NCBI RefSeq assembly: GCF_036226445.1
Contig: NZ_CP108474.1
Location: 868,001-932,000 of the forward strand
Origin: Streptomyces sp. NBC_01255
Lineage (GTDB): Bacteria > Actinomycetota > Actinomycetes > Streptomycetales > Streptomycetaceae
DNA: 64,000 nt
Direction: 5' to 3'
Under the pieces are notes generated by a model. It saw nothing but the letters and a program-made list of their open reading frames with translations. It did no database searches and was not told where the DNA came from. The translations under genes and the position numbers were made by a program. Of this stretch, positions 41,587 to 50,386 are shown piece by piece (position 1 is the stretch's first letter; the number at the start of each line of letters is the position of its first letter).

Positions 41587-43062
41587 GTGAACACCGACAG
41601 GACGCCGCCGCGCTCCGGCGCTCATCGCCCGGTGGGCCGCCGTACCGCACTCAAGGCCACGGGTCTGGCGGCGGTCGCTGCCTCGGCCGGCTCGCTGGCC
41701 TTCGGCGGCACGGCGCACGCCGGCCCCGCCCAGGTCACCGAGGACGCCCGGAGGGACTTCGACGTCATCGTCGTCGGCGCGGGATTCGCCGGTGCGGCCG
41801 CCGCCCGGGAACTCCGGTCGCGCGGCCTCCAGGTCCTGGTCCTCGAAGCCCGCAACCGCGTGGGCGGACGGGTGTGGACCGACAGCTACCTCGGCCGGAA
41901 GATCGAGCTCGGCGGGCAGTGGATCCACCCGGCGCAGACGTTCGCCATGGAGGAGCTGAACCGGTACCGCATCCCGCTGGTCACCGAGATCCAGCCGGAG
42001 GTGGCGATCTACCCCACCGCAAGCGGTCCGACCACCTTCGCGCCCGGCGAGGTGTTCGGGCGCCTCGGCGAGATGCTGACGCAGCTCTTCGAGGGCTCGC
42101 GGCAGTACTTCGAGCGGCCGCGCGACCCGCTGTTCCGCGCCGACCTGCTGCGTGCCGTCGACCCGCTCTCCCTGCACGACCGCATAGCCCAGCTCAACCT
42201 CCCGGCGCAGGACGCGGGTTGGCTGAGCTCGCAGGTCGCGGGGTTCGCCGGCGGCTCCAGCGGGGACGGCGCCCTCACCTCGCTCGCCCAGTGGTGGGCG
42301 CACACCGGCTGGAACGCGGACGGCTGGTTCTCCCTGATGTCGCAGCGCGTCGGCCTGGGCGGCATGAGCGGGCTCGTCCGCGCGATGCTGTACGAGCAGC
42401 CGCTGACCATCCGCCTCAACACCCCGGTCACCGCCGTCGCGGACACCGGCAGCGGCGTCTCGGTCGTCACGGCCAACCGCGGGACCTTCCGCGCCTCGCA
42501 CGTCGTCGTGGCGGTGCCCACCAATGTGTGGAAGGACATCACCTTCGCGCCGGGGCTGCCCAAGGTGCACGCCGACGCGGCGACCGAGGGCATCGGCGTG
42601 CGCCGCACGGTCAAGCTGTGGATGCACGTCAAGGGCGTCACCCCGCTCAGCCTCTGCCAGGGGTACGAGGGCCAGCGCATCGAGAGCCTGTTCCCGACCG
42701 CCAAACTGACCGACGGCCACCTCGTGATCGGTTTCGCCTTCGACCCGACCTTCGACCCGACGAACCTCGCGCAGGTGCAGGCCGCCGTCCGGGAGTACCT
42801 GCCGACCGCCCAGGTCGCGTCCGTACGCTCGCACGACTGGGGGGCCGACACGTACGCCCGGGGCGCCCAGGCACTGCGCCGCCCCGGCCAGCTCCTCCGC
42901 CAACTGCCGGACATCCAGCGGCCGTACGGCCGGATCGCGTTCGCGGGCGGCGACCTCGCGAGCGTGTGGAACGGCTTCGTCGACGGGGCGATCGAGTCGG
43001 GCCGGGCGGCGGCCGAGGTGGTGGCCCCGAGGGCACTCGCGTCGCGGCTCGTCAGGGCCTGA
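41587..43062 (+). CDS. Tat-exported FAD-dependent amine oxidase-like protein
   Basis: This flavoprotein of about 491 residues starts at GTG 41587, preceded by GAGGAG five bases upstream. It has a twin-arginine signal (G-R-R-T-A-L-K at residues about 18-24), a hydrophobic stretch and an A-H-A cleavage site near 48. The FAD-binding motif G-A-G-F-A-G follows near 60 with the G-G-R-V-W-T signature of flavin monoamine oxidases, and the C-terminus has A-G-G-D-L-A and a G-A-I-E-S-G-R-A-A-A motif that completes FAD binding. It should fold with FAD in the cytoplasm and be exported. The family oxidises C-N bonds or dehydrogenates amines. In a cyclic imine pathway it could oxidise the piperidine/imine ring outside the cell, as proposed for secreted flavoproteins of the coelimycin cluster. 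Confidence 0.92.
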   Translation: MNTDRTPPRSGAHRPVGRRTALKATGLAAVAASAGSLAFGGTAHAGPAQVTEDARRDFDVIVVGAGFAGAAAARELRSRGLQVLVLEARNRVGGRVWTDSYLGRKIELGGQWIHPAQTFAMEELNRYRIPLVTEIQPEVAIYPTASGPTTFAPGEVFGRLGEMLTQLFEGSRQYFERPRDPLFRADLLRAVDPLSLHDRIAQLNLPAQDAGWLSSQVAGFAGGSSGDGALTSLAQWWAHTGWNADGWFSLMSQRVGLGGMSGLVRAMLYEQPLTIRLNTPVTAVADTGSGVSVVTANRGTFRASHVVVAVPTNVWKDITFAPGLPKVHADAATEGIGVRRTVKLWMHVKGVTPLSLCQGYEGQRIESLFPTAKLTDGHLVIGFAFDPTFDPTNLAQVQAAVREYLPTAQVASVRSHDWGADTYARGAQALRRPGQLLRQLPDIQRPYGRIAFAGGDLASVWNGFVDGAIESGRAAAEVVAPRALASRLVRA

Positions 43063-43067
43063 GACGA

Positions 43068-43108
43068 CCGTGACCCGCGGAGTGGCGATGCCACTCCGCG
43101 GGTCACGG
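43068..43108. terminator. Bidirectional hairpin terminator
   Basis: A perfect 19-bp inverted repeat with a GAT loop (43068-43086 and 43090-43108) separates the convergent amine oxidase and SDR genes, overlapping the region just after both stop codons. Confidence 0.92.
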
Positions 43109-43114
43109 GTTCCG

Positions 43115-43888
43115 CTACTGCTGCGGCGGCACCGGCTGGATGTGCTGGGTGAGACCGCCGTCCACGACCAGCTCGACACCGGTGGTGAAGGTGGCGTCGA
43201 AGGCGAAGAAGAGCGCCGCGGTGGCGACCTCCTCCGGCGTGCCGTGCCGCTTCATCGGGGTGAGCTCGTCGCCCACCTGGCTGAGGATGGCCCGCTCCTC
43301 GTCGGTGGCGTCCGCGATGCCCATGGTCGGGGTGTGGATGAAGCCGGGGCTGACGGAGTTGACCCGGATGCCGCGGGGCAGGAGCTCGGCGGCGAAGACC
43401 TGCGCGAAGGAGCGCACGGCGGCCTTCGCGCCCGAGTACACGCCCATGCCGGGGGTGCCGGTCAGGTTGGCGATCGACGTGGTGAAGACGATCGACCCAC
43501 TGTCGTTCACGAGCGGGGCGAGCTTCTGCACCGTGAAGAACACGCCCTTGGTGTTCACGTCGAACTGCCGGTCGTAGGTCTCCTCGGTGACGAGGGCGAT
43601 CGGTTCGAGCGCGGCGTATCCGACGTTCACGAACACGGCGTCGACGCGGCCGAGCTTCTCCTCGACGGCCGCGCCCAGCTCCGCGATGTCCCCCATGCTC
43701 GCGACGTCCGACCGCAGGACGTGCACGGCCTTCCCGTCGAGATCGCGGCGCGCGGTCTCGATGTTGTCCTTGTTCCGCCCCGTCAGCAGGACCTCGGCCC
43801 CGCCGTCGAGCAGCCCCTGCACCATGGCGAGGCCCATGCCGTGCGTCCCACCGATGACCACGGCCTTCTTGCCGGCGTACTTGCCCAT
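43115..43888 (-). CDS. Short-chain dehydrogenase/reductase (SDR), probable tailoring reductase
   Basis: The protein is 257 residues when started at ATG 43888, which has AGGAG five to six bases upstream; a longer frame to 43963 would read through the promoter repeat. It is a classical SDR with G-G-T-H-G-M-G for NAD(P) binding, N-V-G, catalytic Ser in T-T-S-I-A-N and Tyr/Lys in Y-S-G-A-K. The C-terminal V-V-D-G-G-L is typical. It probably reduces a carbonyl or oxidises an alcohol, or reduces an imine/enone, of the alkaloid intermediate. Reductases of this class occur in related coelimycin- and argimycin-type clusters. It is the last gene with clear ties to the cluster on this side. Confidence 0.9.
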   Translation of the reverse strand: MGKYAGKKAVVIGGTHGMGLAMVQGLLDGGAEVLLTGRNKDNIETARRDLDGKAVHVLRSDVASMGDIAELGAAVEEKLGRVDAVFVNVGYAALEPIALVTEETYDRQFDVNTKGVFFTVQKLAPLVNDSGSIVFTTSIANLTGTPGMGVYSGAKAAVRSFAQVFAAELLPRGIRVNSVSPGFIHTPTMGIADATDEERAILSQVGDELTPMKRHGTPEEVATAALFFAFDATFTTGVELVVDGGLTQHIQPVPPQQ

Positions 43889-43945
43889 CACTACTCCTGA
43901 AGACGTCAAGCGACTCACTGAACGACACCGACCGTAACCGGGCCG

Positions 43946-43963
43946 GTACCACTGCGTGATCAC
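43946..43963 (-). promoter_or_regulatory. Weak candidate SARP-binding direct repeat upstream of the SDR gene
   Basis: On the minus strand GTGATCA and GTGGTAC start 11 bp apart, 58-75 bp before the SDR start. The first heptamer differs from GTGACCA at one base, the second at several, so this is a weaker match than the sites before the aminotransferase and monooxygenase. Confidence 0.35.
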
Positions 43964-44027
43964 TGACCGGTAACCGGGTCTCCACCGCCCGCGGCGACCT
44001 GATACCCGTATCGTCCGTGCCGGCCGG

Positions 44028-45575
44028 TCACGGGGTCCCGGGAGCGAAGGACAGCATGCGGGCCTCGTGGTCCGCGTCGTTGCCGGACACCCCGCTCGGC
44101 GAGATCACGATCCGGCCGTTCGCATAGGCCAGGCGTCCTGCCAGCATGCGACGTTCCACGGACCGGGCCGTCATGGGATGGACCAGCACCTGCTTCTTCG
44201 TGTCCGCGCTGCCCGGGCCGAGCCGGAGGATCCCGCCCGGCCGGTCGGCCGAGGGGGCCTCGTAGACGAGTGCGAACAGGCCGCCGTCCGTGCGCAGCGG
44301 GTGCAGGGTGGTGTCCGAGGACTTCACGCCCCAGACGAGCTTCCCGGTGTCGAGGCTGTAGCCGCCGACCCGGTCGGTACCGCCCAGGAACACGATGTCC
44401 TTGCCGACGGCGGTGCCCGGGCACTGCTGCATGTTCCCTCCCGAGTCCCCCGCGTCGGCGCAGTACGTGAACCCCTTGGGCCGGGCGTCGACGGTGACGC
44501 GGAGTTTCCCGCCGGGCTTCAAGGCCACGACCCGCCAGTTGCCGTTGGTGTCCTCGTGGTGGTAGGTGGTGAAGACGACCGGTTCGACGGAGAGCATCTT
44601 CCCGACGCTCCAGCCCGGTTGGGTGCGGTAGCGCCAGCGGACCTTGCCGGTGCGCGGGTCGAGCTCGCGGAGCTGGTGGTAGGACTTGCCGCGGTCGACG
44701 CTGATCGCACAGGTGGAGCTCACGACGAGCCGGGGGCCGCCCGCGAGGTTGTCGGGGTAGCACTTCCCGGGGTTCTCCAGCGGGATGTCGTAGAGCTTGG
44801 CGCCGGTGTCGATGCGGTACGCGGCGGCCTTCATGCTCTGGACGATCGCGAGGGTGCCGCCGCTGATCGCGCTGTTCACCATGATCGTGCGGTCCATGGA
44901 ACCGGTCTCGGTGAGCTTCTTGTGCCAGCCGGCCTTCCCGGTCCGGAGGTCGATCATCTGGAGCTGGTTGCAGCGGTTTCCGGTCCAGTTCCGGTTGCTC
45001 TGGTACACCACGACGATCTTGCCGTCGGGGGTCGGGTTGGCCGGTGCCTCGCAGACGGAGGCGGGCAGCGGCACACTCCACACCTCGGCTCCGTCCGACA
45101 GGCGGCGGGCGGTGACCTTCTCGTAGGCCGCCTGGACGACGGTGTCGCCGACGATCCACAGGGGGTAGAGCTTGATGTGGCGTCGGGGCAGGTCGGTCCG
45201 GTCGTCGACGATCCACGCCGCGGCGTCTCCGGCCTTGCGGCCCGCGTTGATCTCCTCCGACGTCGGGATCCTCTTCGGCGTCGGCGTGGCGACGGCGGGG
45301 GTACGGGACGGTGTCGGCGTCGCGGACGGGCTGGGCGCCTTGTCGGCCACGGGCGGGGCCGGGTCGCCCCACCGGCCGTCGGCGAGGGCGTACACCCATC
45401 CGCTCGCCGCCAGGACCAGCAGGACGACGACCGTCGCGATCAGCGGCCCCTTGCCGAAGCGTCTCCGGCGGGGCGGCGGCTCCGGCGGGGTGTAGCCCTC
45501 GGGGGCGTACGGGTTGTCGGCGACCGGCTGCTGTGGCTGGTTCGGCCGGTACCAGGGTTGTGGCGGGTGGTGCAT
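44028..45575 (-). CDS. Membrane-anchored PQQ-like beta-propeller repeat protein
   Basis: This 515-residue protein has a Pro-rich cytoplasmic N-terminus, one transmembrane helix at about 47-66, a Pro/Thr-rich linker, and an extracellular domain with repeated W-x-x-P-L and G-K-x-x-W blades of the PQQ-binding-like/BamB beta-propeller type. Cys residues are spread in the extracellular part. The family in Actinobacteria is of unknown function and not a quinoprotein enzyme; the blades are structural. It lies 38 bp downstream of another membrane protein gene on the same strand, so they are probably one operon. I place it outside the biosynthetic cluster. Confidence 0.85.
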   Translation of the reverse strand: MHHPPQPWYRPNQPQQPVADNPYAPEGYTPPEPPPRRRRFGKGPLIATVVVLLVLAASGWVYALADGRWGDPAPPVADKAPSPSATPTPSRTPAVATPTPKRIPTSEEINAGRKAGDAAAWIVDDRTDLPRRHIKLYPLWIVGDTVVQAAYEKVTARRLSDGAEVWSVPLPASVCEAPANPTPDGKIVVVYQSNRNWTGNRCNQLQMIDLRTGKAGWHKKLTETGSMDRTIMVNSAISGGTLAIVQSMKAAAYRIDTGAKLYDIPLENPGKCYPDNLAGGPRLVVSSTCAISVDRGKSYHQLRELDPRTGKVRWRYRTQPGWSVGKMLSVEPVVFTTYHHEDTNGNWRVVALKPGGKLRVTVDARPKGFTYCADAGDSGGNMQQCPGTAVGKDIVFLGGTDRVGGYSLDTGKLVWGVKSSDTTLHPLRTDGGLFALVYEAPSADRPGGILRLGPGSADTKKQVLVHPMTARSVERRMLAGRLAYANGRIVISPSGVSGNDADHEARMLSFAPGTP

Positions 45576-45613
45576 CGGTCTCTCCTACTGTCCGCCGGTC
45601 CGAGAACTGTCCA

Positions 45614-46162
45614 TCACGAGGCGACTCGTTCGCCGGACGGGTCGGCGACCACGATCTGGAGGTGCGCCGGAGCGTAGCGGCGCGCCTTGTGGACCATCTT
45701 CGCGAGATCGAACTTGGCACGCGGAACGGCGACATGGATCGGCGCGGGCATGGCGGGGTCCTGCGCCAGGGCGGTCACCCCCGAGGGAAGGGCCGCGCCG
45801 GGCCGGAACCGCGCGCCGATCAGCGCCCGCTGCCCGTCCGCCGGTGTGACCACGACGAACTGGGTGACGTCGGTCCACGGCACCACCACGGTGCCGAACC
45901 GGGCGCCTGCCGCGTCGAACTGGAACGCCGTGCGGCGGCTCTCGAACGAGGCGATGATGAAGGGCACCGCCGCGACGATGACGACTCCGCCCTTCATGTC
46001 GAGGGCCCAGCCGAGGAGCGCGGCCAGGGCCACGACACCCACGATCGACCCCCACAGGGCCGCCTGGTCCTGCGCGGAGAAGGGATGGGTGACCCGGTAA
46101 CGCTCCCACCGGGCGCCACGGCGGGTGGGCCGTGCACCGGACGTGCCACTGGCATGCGACAT
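45614..46162 (-). CDS. Small membrane protein with PH-like C-terminal domain
   Basis: The predicted protein is 182 residues starting at ATG 46162; frame upstream of this is not coding. After a basic N-terminus (residues 1-25) it has two closely spaced hydrophobic segments (about 35-75), then a beta-rich domain with V-V-P-W-T-D-V-T-Q-F-V-V-V, a pattern of bacterial PH-like membrane proteins. The function is unknown. It is followed on the same strand by the beta-propeller membrane protein, and is divergent from the AfsR-like regulator gene, with a short region carrying both promoters. Confidence 0.7.
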   Translation of the reverse strand: MSHASGTSGARPTRRGARWERYRVTHPFSAQDQAALWGSIVGVVALAALLGWALDMKGGVVIVAAVPFIIASFESRRTAFQFDAAGARFGTVVVPWTDVTQFVVVTPADGQRALIGARFRPGAALPSGVTALAQDPAMPAPIHVAVPRAKFDLAKMVHKARRYAPAHLQIVVADPSGERVAS

Positions 46163-46364
46163 GGGGACATGTCCTCTCTTGACGGTGTGTCGGCTGCTGT
46201 TCGCCGACCGACTGTTCCCGCTCACCGCCCGGCACATCGGCACCCGACATGACGAGTCCCACACTGGAGAGGCACTCTGCAGCGCGGATGAAATCCCGCT
46301 GATGCAGGAGACTGGGACTCCTGCGCGGGCAGGGAACACGGGGACATGGGGCTTCGAAGTGGGC

Positions 46365-49300
46365 ATGGATGCAGGGAGGCCCGGTGCGGTTCCGGCCGGG
46401 ACGAGGGGGCGGCTGCGGATCGAGCTGCTCGGGCCGGTCCGGGCGCTGCGGGGCGATACGCCGATCGCACTCGGCCCGGTACGACGACAGGCGGTGCTCG
46501 CCGCCCTGGTCCTGCGCGCGCCCGCCTTCGTCACGTACGGGCAGCTCCTCGACGACGTCTGGGGAACCGAACCTCCGGGGACGGGTCACCGGGTCCTGCC
46601 GAGTTACGTCTACGCCCTGCGCAAGGCGCTGGACACGCCGGGCGCCGGGCCCGCCGGGTCGGAGATCGAAGGACGGCACGGCGGCTACCGCTTCGTGCCG
46701 GGCGAGACCCGAACCGACCTCGCCGACCTCGCCGAGCACGCCGGCCTCGCGCGGCGCGCGCAGGCCGCCGGTGACCTCGCCGGCGCCCTCGACCACGGCG
46801 ACCGGGCCCTGAAGCTGCTCCGCGGCGAACCCCTGCCCGGTGTGCCGGGGCCGCTCGCCGACACCGAGCGGCACCGCCTCGCCCGGCAGCGGCGCGCCCT
46901 GCACCAGGGCCGCGCCGAGTGTCTGGTGCTGCTCGGGCGGTATCCGGACGCCCTGGACGGTCTCCTGGACGCGCTGTCGGCCCGGCCTCACGACGAGCCG
47001 CTGGCCGCCCTGCGGATGCGCGCCCTGTACGGCAGCGGCCGGCAGGCCGAGGCGCTGGCCGTCTACCAGGAGACACGGCGGCTGCTCCTCGACGAGCTGG
47101 GCGTGGAACCGGGCGAGGAGCTGCGCCGCGTGCACCAGGCCGTCCTCCGCCGGGAGGACGAGCTGCTGCTCGGCCGGGCGCCGGGTCCGCGCGCGGCCGT
47201 CGCGCACACGGGCGTCCCGGACACGGGCGTCCCGGGCGCGGGCGGGGCCACCCCGCTCCAGGACTCACCGCCCCCGCAGCGTCCCCTTTCGCACCCTCGT
47301 CGCAACGAACTGCCGGGCGACACCGCCTGCCTGGTCGGCCGCGAGGCGGAACTCGCCCTGCTCACCGCCCCCGTGGCGCCCGGCGCCGTGTCCGTGATGA
47401 CGATCGACGGCACGGCGGGCGTCGGCAAGACCGCCCTGGTGGTGCGCGCCGCCTGGGCGTTGAGCGAGGCCTACCCCGACGGCTGCCTGTTCGTGGACCT
47501 GCACGCGTACGGCGCCGCCCACGAGAGCGTCGGCCCGCAGCGGGCGCTGCGGCGGTTGCTCCGCGCCGTCCGTGAGCCCGGCGCCGAACTCCCCCACGGT
47601 TCGCCTGACATGGACGACCGGATCGACCCGGACGACGTGACGGAGCTCGTCACCGCGTGGCGTGCGGCCACGAGCGGGCTGCGGCTGCTGCTGGTCGTGG
47701 ACAACGCCCGCAGCGCCGACCAGGTCAGACCGCTGCTGCCCGCCGGACCGGGTAGCCGGGTCCTGGTGGCGGGCCGGCATCGCCTGCCGGGCCTCGACGC
47801 CGATCTCCGGCTCACCGTGGAGCCACTCGGCTCCGGCGACGCCGTCGGCCTGTTCCGGGAGCTCCTCGGCGAGTCCCGGGCGGACCGCGAGCCAGAGGCC
47901 GCTCACGAGCTCGCCCTGCGCTGCGGCGGCCTCCCGCTGGCGCTGCGCATCGCGAGCGCCCGGCTGCAGAACCGCCCGTCCTGGACGCTGGCCTTCCTCG
48001 CAGACCGGATGACCGACGACGCGCGCGGCCTCGGCGAGCTGCGGGCCGGGGACCGCAGCGTGGAGGCCGCCTTCCGGATGTCGTACGACCAGCTCACGCC
48101 CGAACTGCGGCGCGGCTTCCGGGCGTTGGGGTCGGCTCCGACCGCCCGCTTCGACGCCCTCACCCTCGCCGCCATGCTGGGCCGGTCCGACGAGGACGCC
48201 GAGGCCCTCCTGGAGGACCTGGTCGACGCGAGCCTCCTCCAGGAGCCGCATCCCGGACGCTACCGGCTGCACGATCTCGTACGGGCACACGCGCGGAGTC
48301 TCGCGGCCGAAGCACCCCTGGAAGCCGCCGCGGACCGCGCCGCCGTCCTGCGGCTCTACGCGGCGGCGGGCCGCATGGCGAGCGACTGGTGGCCGCAGCC
48401 GTTCCCCGCCGGCCAGGACGTCACAGGGCCGCCGCCGTTCTCCGGTTGGGGCGAGGCCTCCGCCTGGCTCGGCGCGGCGGGCGGAGACCTGGTCGACGTC
48501 GTGGCCTTCGCGGCCGCCGCCGGTGAGTTCGACCACGCCTGCCGGATCGCCGAGGCCCTCGTCGACCACCTGGCGCGCCAGGGCCACTTCCACGAGTGCC
48601 GTGTCGCCCTGGAGCGCGCCCTGGAATGCGCGGACATGGCGACCGACCGCCGGATGCCCTCCTCGCTCCGCATCTGCCTGGGAATCGTCGACGTCTACCA
48701 GGGCCGGTTCCGGCAGGCGGGCGACCGGTTCACCGAAGCGCTGCGGTACGCCCGCTGCCAGGGGGATCCACGAGACGTGGCCCGGGCGATCGCCGGGATG
48801 GGCACCGCGGCGTTGACCCTGGGCCGGACCGACGAGGCGTTGGCCCGGCTGAGCGACGCGGTGGAACGGGCGTCCGGTCTCGACGACGACTGGCTGACCG
48901 GGATGGTGAACTGCAACCTCGGCGCGATCCACTCCCTGCAGGGACGGCACGAGCAGGCCCTGGACCACTACACCACCGCACTGGCCCTCGCCGAGAAGAA
49001 CGGCCGCCCCCGGACGATCAGCAGCACCCTGTGCTTCGTCGCCGACGCCCACCTGGCCCTCGGCCGGCACGCGGAGGCCACGCACCTGCTGCGGCGGGCG
49101 GCCGAACTGGCCCGCGAGGCCGAGGATCTCCCGCTCCGCGCGGCAGGCCTGTCACGGCTCGCCGCGGCGGAACACGTACAGGGGGATCTGAGCTCCGCCG
49201 TCGACACCCACCACGAGGCGCTGTCGGCGCTGAACCGGCACACGAGCACGTGGCTGGAGATGGACGTCCGGATCCGCCTCGGCAGCACGTACGCGGCGGC

Positions 49301-49439
49301 GGGCCGGCACGCCGAGGCGCACGAGGAGTTCCGTACCGCCCTCGCCCTGCCCGGAGCGGGTGACCACCCCCGGGAGTACGGCATGGCACGCGACGGGCTG
49401 AGCGGCACGTCCCCGGGGCCGGGCGACCCCCGGGAGTGA
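46365..49439 (+). CDS. AfsR/SARP-family regulator with NB-ARC ATPase and TPR domains
   Basis: The protein has about 1024 residues if started at ATG 46365; ATG 46302 is an alternative and neither has a strong ribosome binding site. It has the AfsR order: winged-helix SARP DNA-binding domain (about 15-110), BTAD helices (to about 265), NB-ARC-type ATPase with G-T-A-G-V-G-K-T near 350 and a Walker B-like L-L-L-V-V-D-N, and C-terminal TPR repeats (about 750-1000). AfsR-type regulators integrate signals and activate secondary metabolism. It is about 2.5 kb from the last cluster gene and is separated by membrane-protein genes, so it may regulate the cluster or something else. Confidence 0.9.
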   Translation: MDAGRPGAVPAGTRGRLRIELLGPVRALRGDTPIALGPVRRQAVLAALVLRAPAFVTYGQLLDDVWGTEPPGTGHRVLPSYVYALRKALDTPGAGPAGSEIEGRHGGYRFVPGETRTDLADLAEHAGLARRAQAAGDLAGALDHGDRALKLLRGEPLPGVPGPLADTERHRLARQRRALHQGRAECLVLLGRYPDALDGLLDALSARPHDEPLAALRMRALYGSGRQAEALAVYQETRRLLLDELGVEPGEELRRVHQAVLRREDELLLGRAPGPRAAVAHTGVPDTGVPGAGGATPLQDSPPPQRPLSHPRRNELPGDTACLVGREAELALLTAPVAPGAVSVMTIDGTAGVGKTALVVRAAWALSEAYPDGCLFVDLHAYGAAHESVGPQRALRRLLRAVREPGAELPHGSPDMDDRIDPDDVTELVTAWRAATSGLRLLLVVDNARSADQVRPLLPAGPGSRVLVAGRHRLPGLDADLRLTVEPLGSGDAVGLFRELLGESRADREPEAAHELALRCGGLPLALRIASARLQNRPSWTLAFLADRMTDDARGLGELRAGDRSVEAAFRMSYDQLTPELRRGFRALGSAPTARFDALTLAAMLGRSDEDAEALLEDLVDASLLQEPHPGRYRLHDLVRAHARSLAAEAPLEAAADRAAVLRLYAAAGRMASDWWPQPFPAGQDVTGPPPFSGWGEASAWLGAAGGDLVDVVAFAAAAGEFDHACRIAEALVDHLARQGHFHECRVALERALECADMATDRRMPSSLRICLGIVDVYQGRFRQAGDRFTEALRYARCQGDPRDVARAIAGMGTAALTLGRTDEALARLSDAVERASGLDDDWLTGMVNCNLGAIHSLQGRHEQALDHYTTALALAEKNGRPRTISSTLCFVADAHLALGRHAEATHLLRRAAELAREAEDLPLRAAGLSRLAAAEHVQGDLSSAVDTHHEALSALNRHTSTWLEMDVRIRLGSTYAAAGRHAEAHEEFRTALALPGAGDHPREYGMARDGLSGTSPGPGDPRE

Positions 49440-49452
49440 CCCGGTCAGCCGG

Positions 49453-50337
49453 TCAGCCGGTCCGGGGCTTCCCGAACTCCTCGATGAGCACGGGGTACTG
49501 CTCCCCGCCGTGCCCGGCGGCGATGGCGCGGTCGGCCATCGCCTTGATGAGCTTCGGCAGTTCGGCGTTGACGCCCAGCGTCTCGCTCTCCTCGATGAGG
49601 TGCTCCATCGCCCGCGCGTCGGTCTCCAGCGCCGACACCTCGGCGGGGAAGGAACCCTTGTCGATCTGCTCGGCGTACCCGGGCAGCCAGTCGGCCACGC
49701 CGGCGGCGATCTGCCGCGCGAACGGCGCGTACGTCGCGGCGTCGACACCGGCCGTCCTGAGCAGGGCGGTGCCCTGGAGCCAGGCGTTCAGGACGCTCCA
49801 CATCATGGCCAGGCCGGCCACGTCGTACAAGGACGCCAGGCCGTGGTCCGCACCGAGGTGGGTCACCGTGCCGAGGGCTTCGAGCGTCGCCTCGTGGGCC
49901 TGGAAGACCTCCTGGGGCCCGCTGTGGAGGATCACCGCATCGGCGGTGCCGATCCCCGACGGGATGGCCATGACGGCACCGTCCAGGTAGCGGGCGCCGC
50001 GTCGCGCGGCCCACTCGGCGGCGTCGCGCGCCTGGCCCGAGCTCCCCGAGGTGAGGTTGATCAGGGTCGTACCGTCCAAGGTGACGTCGTTCGCGTCGAA
50101 CAGCTCGTACATGGCGTCGTAGTCGGTGAGGCAGACGATCGTCAGGGGACCCGCCGTGAGCGCGTCGCCGAGGGTCGGCGCCGGCCGTGCGCCGGCGGCC
50201 ACCAGCGGGGCGGCCTTGGCGGACGTTCGGTTCCACACGGTCGTGGGATGCCCTGCGTTCAGGAACGCGCCGGCGAGTGCCCGGCCCATCAGTCCGAGTC
50301 CGATGACCGTCACGGGCGCGTGGGGTGTGTTGTTCAT
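49453..50337 (-). CDS. Imine reductase (IRED), NADPH-dependent, Asp-type
   Basis: This 294-residue protein has an N-terminal Rossmann fold (G-L-G-L-M-G near residue 13) with W-N-R-T at 35-38 and a Lys at 41 favouring NADPH. The C-terminal helical domain carries G-L-A-S-L-Y-D-V-A-G-L-A-M-M-W; the Asp at 172 aligns with the catalytic Asp of the R-selective IREDs (Asp187 of the Streptomyces kanamyceticus enzyme, from memory). These enzymes reduce cyclic imines such as piperideines to amines, which is exactly the compound class made by the cluster. It was chosen over 6-phosphogluconate or hydroxyisobutyrate dehydrogenases because of this motif. The start at ATG 50337 leaves a very short leader. 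It is divergent from a MerR regulator, a common stand-alone pair in streptomycetes, so a general imine detoxification role is also possible. Confidence 0.92.
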   Translation of the reverse strand: MNNTPHAPVTVIGLGLMGRALAGAFLNAGHPTTVWNRTSAKAAPLVAAGARPAPTLGDALTAGPLTIVCLTDYDAMYELFDANDVTLDGTTLINLTSGSSGQARDAAEWAARRGARYLDGAVMAIPSGIGTADAVILHSGPQEVFQAHEATLEALGTVTHLGADHGLASLYDVAGLAMMWSVLNAWLQGTALLRTAGVDAATYAPFARQIAAGVADWLPGYAEQIDKGSFPAEVSALETDARAMEHLIEESETLGVNAELPKLIKAMADRAIAAGHGGEQYPVLIEEFGKPRTG

Positions 50338-50344
50338 GGCAGCA

Positions 50345-50375
50345 TCGTCAACGTTGATACCGGTGTGAAGGTCAA
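50345..50375 (-). promoter_or_regulatory. Candidate MerR-type promoter and operator of the imine reductase gene
   Basis: On the minus strand a TTGACC -35 box (50370-50375) is followed by a 19-bp spacer and a weak TGACGA -10 box (50345-50350). The spacer contains an imperfect 16-bp dyad centred on ACCGGT (50354-50369). An overlong 19-bp spacer with an internal dyad is the hallmark of MerR-activated promoters, and the divergent MerR gene starts only 50 bp away. Confidence 0.55.
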
Positions 50376-50386
50376 GCGAGGTTTCG

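Noticed and set aside
44028..45575. PQQ-dependent alcohol dehydrogenase
   Set aside because: The protein is a membrane-anchored propeller lacking the quinone and calcium ligands expected for a quinoprotein; only the blade repeats match.
49453..50337. 6-phosphogluconate or 3-hydroxyisobutyrate dehydrogenase
   Set aside because: The catalytic Lys-Asn pair of these enzymes is missing and the helical domain has the imine-reductase motif with Asp172.
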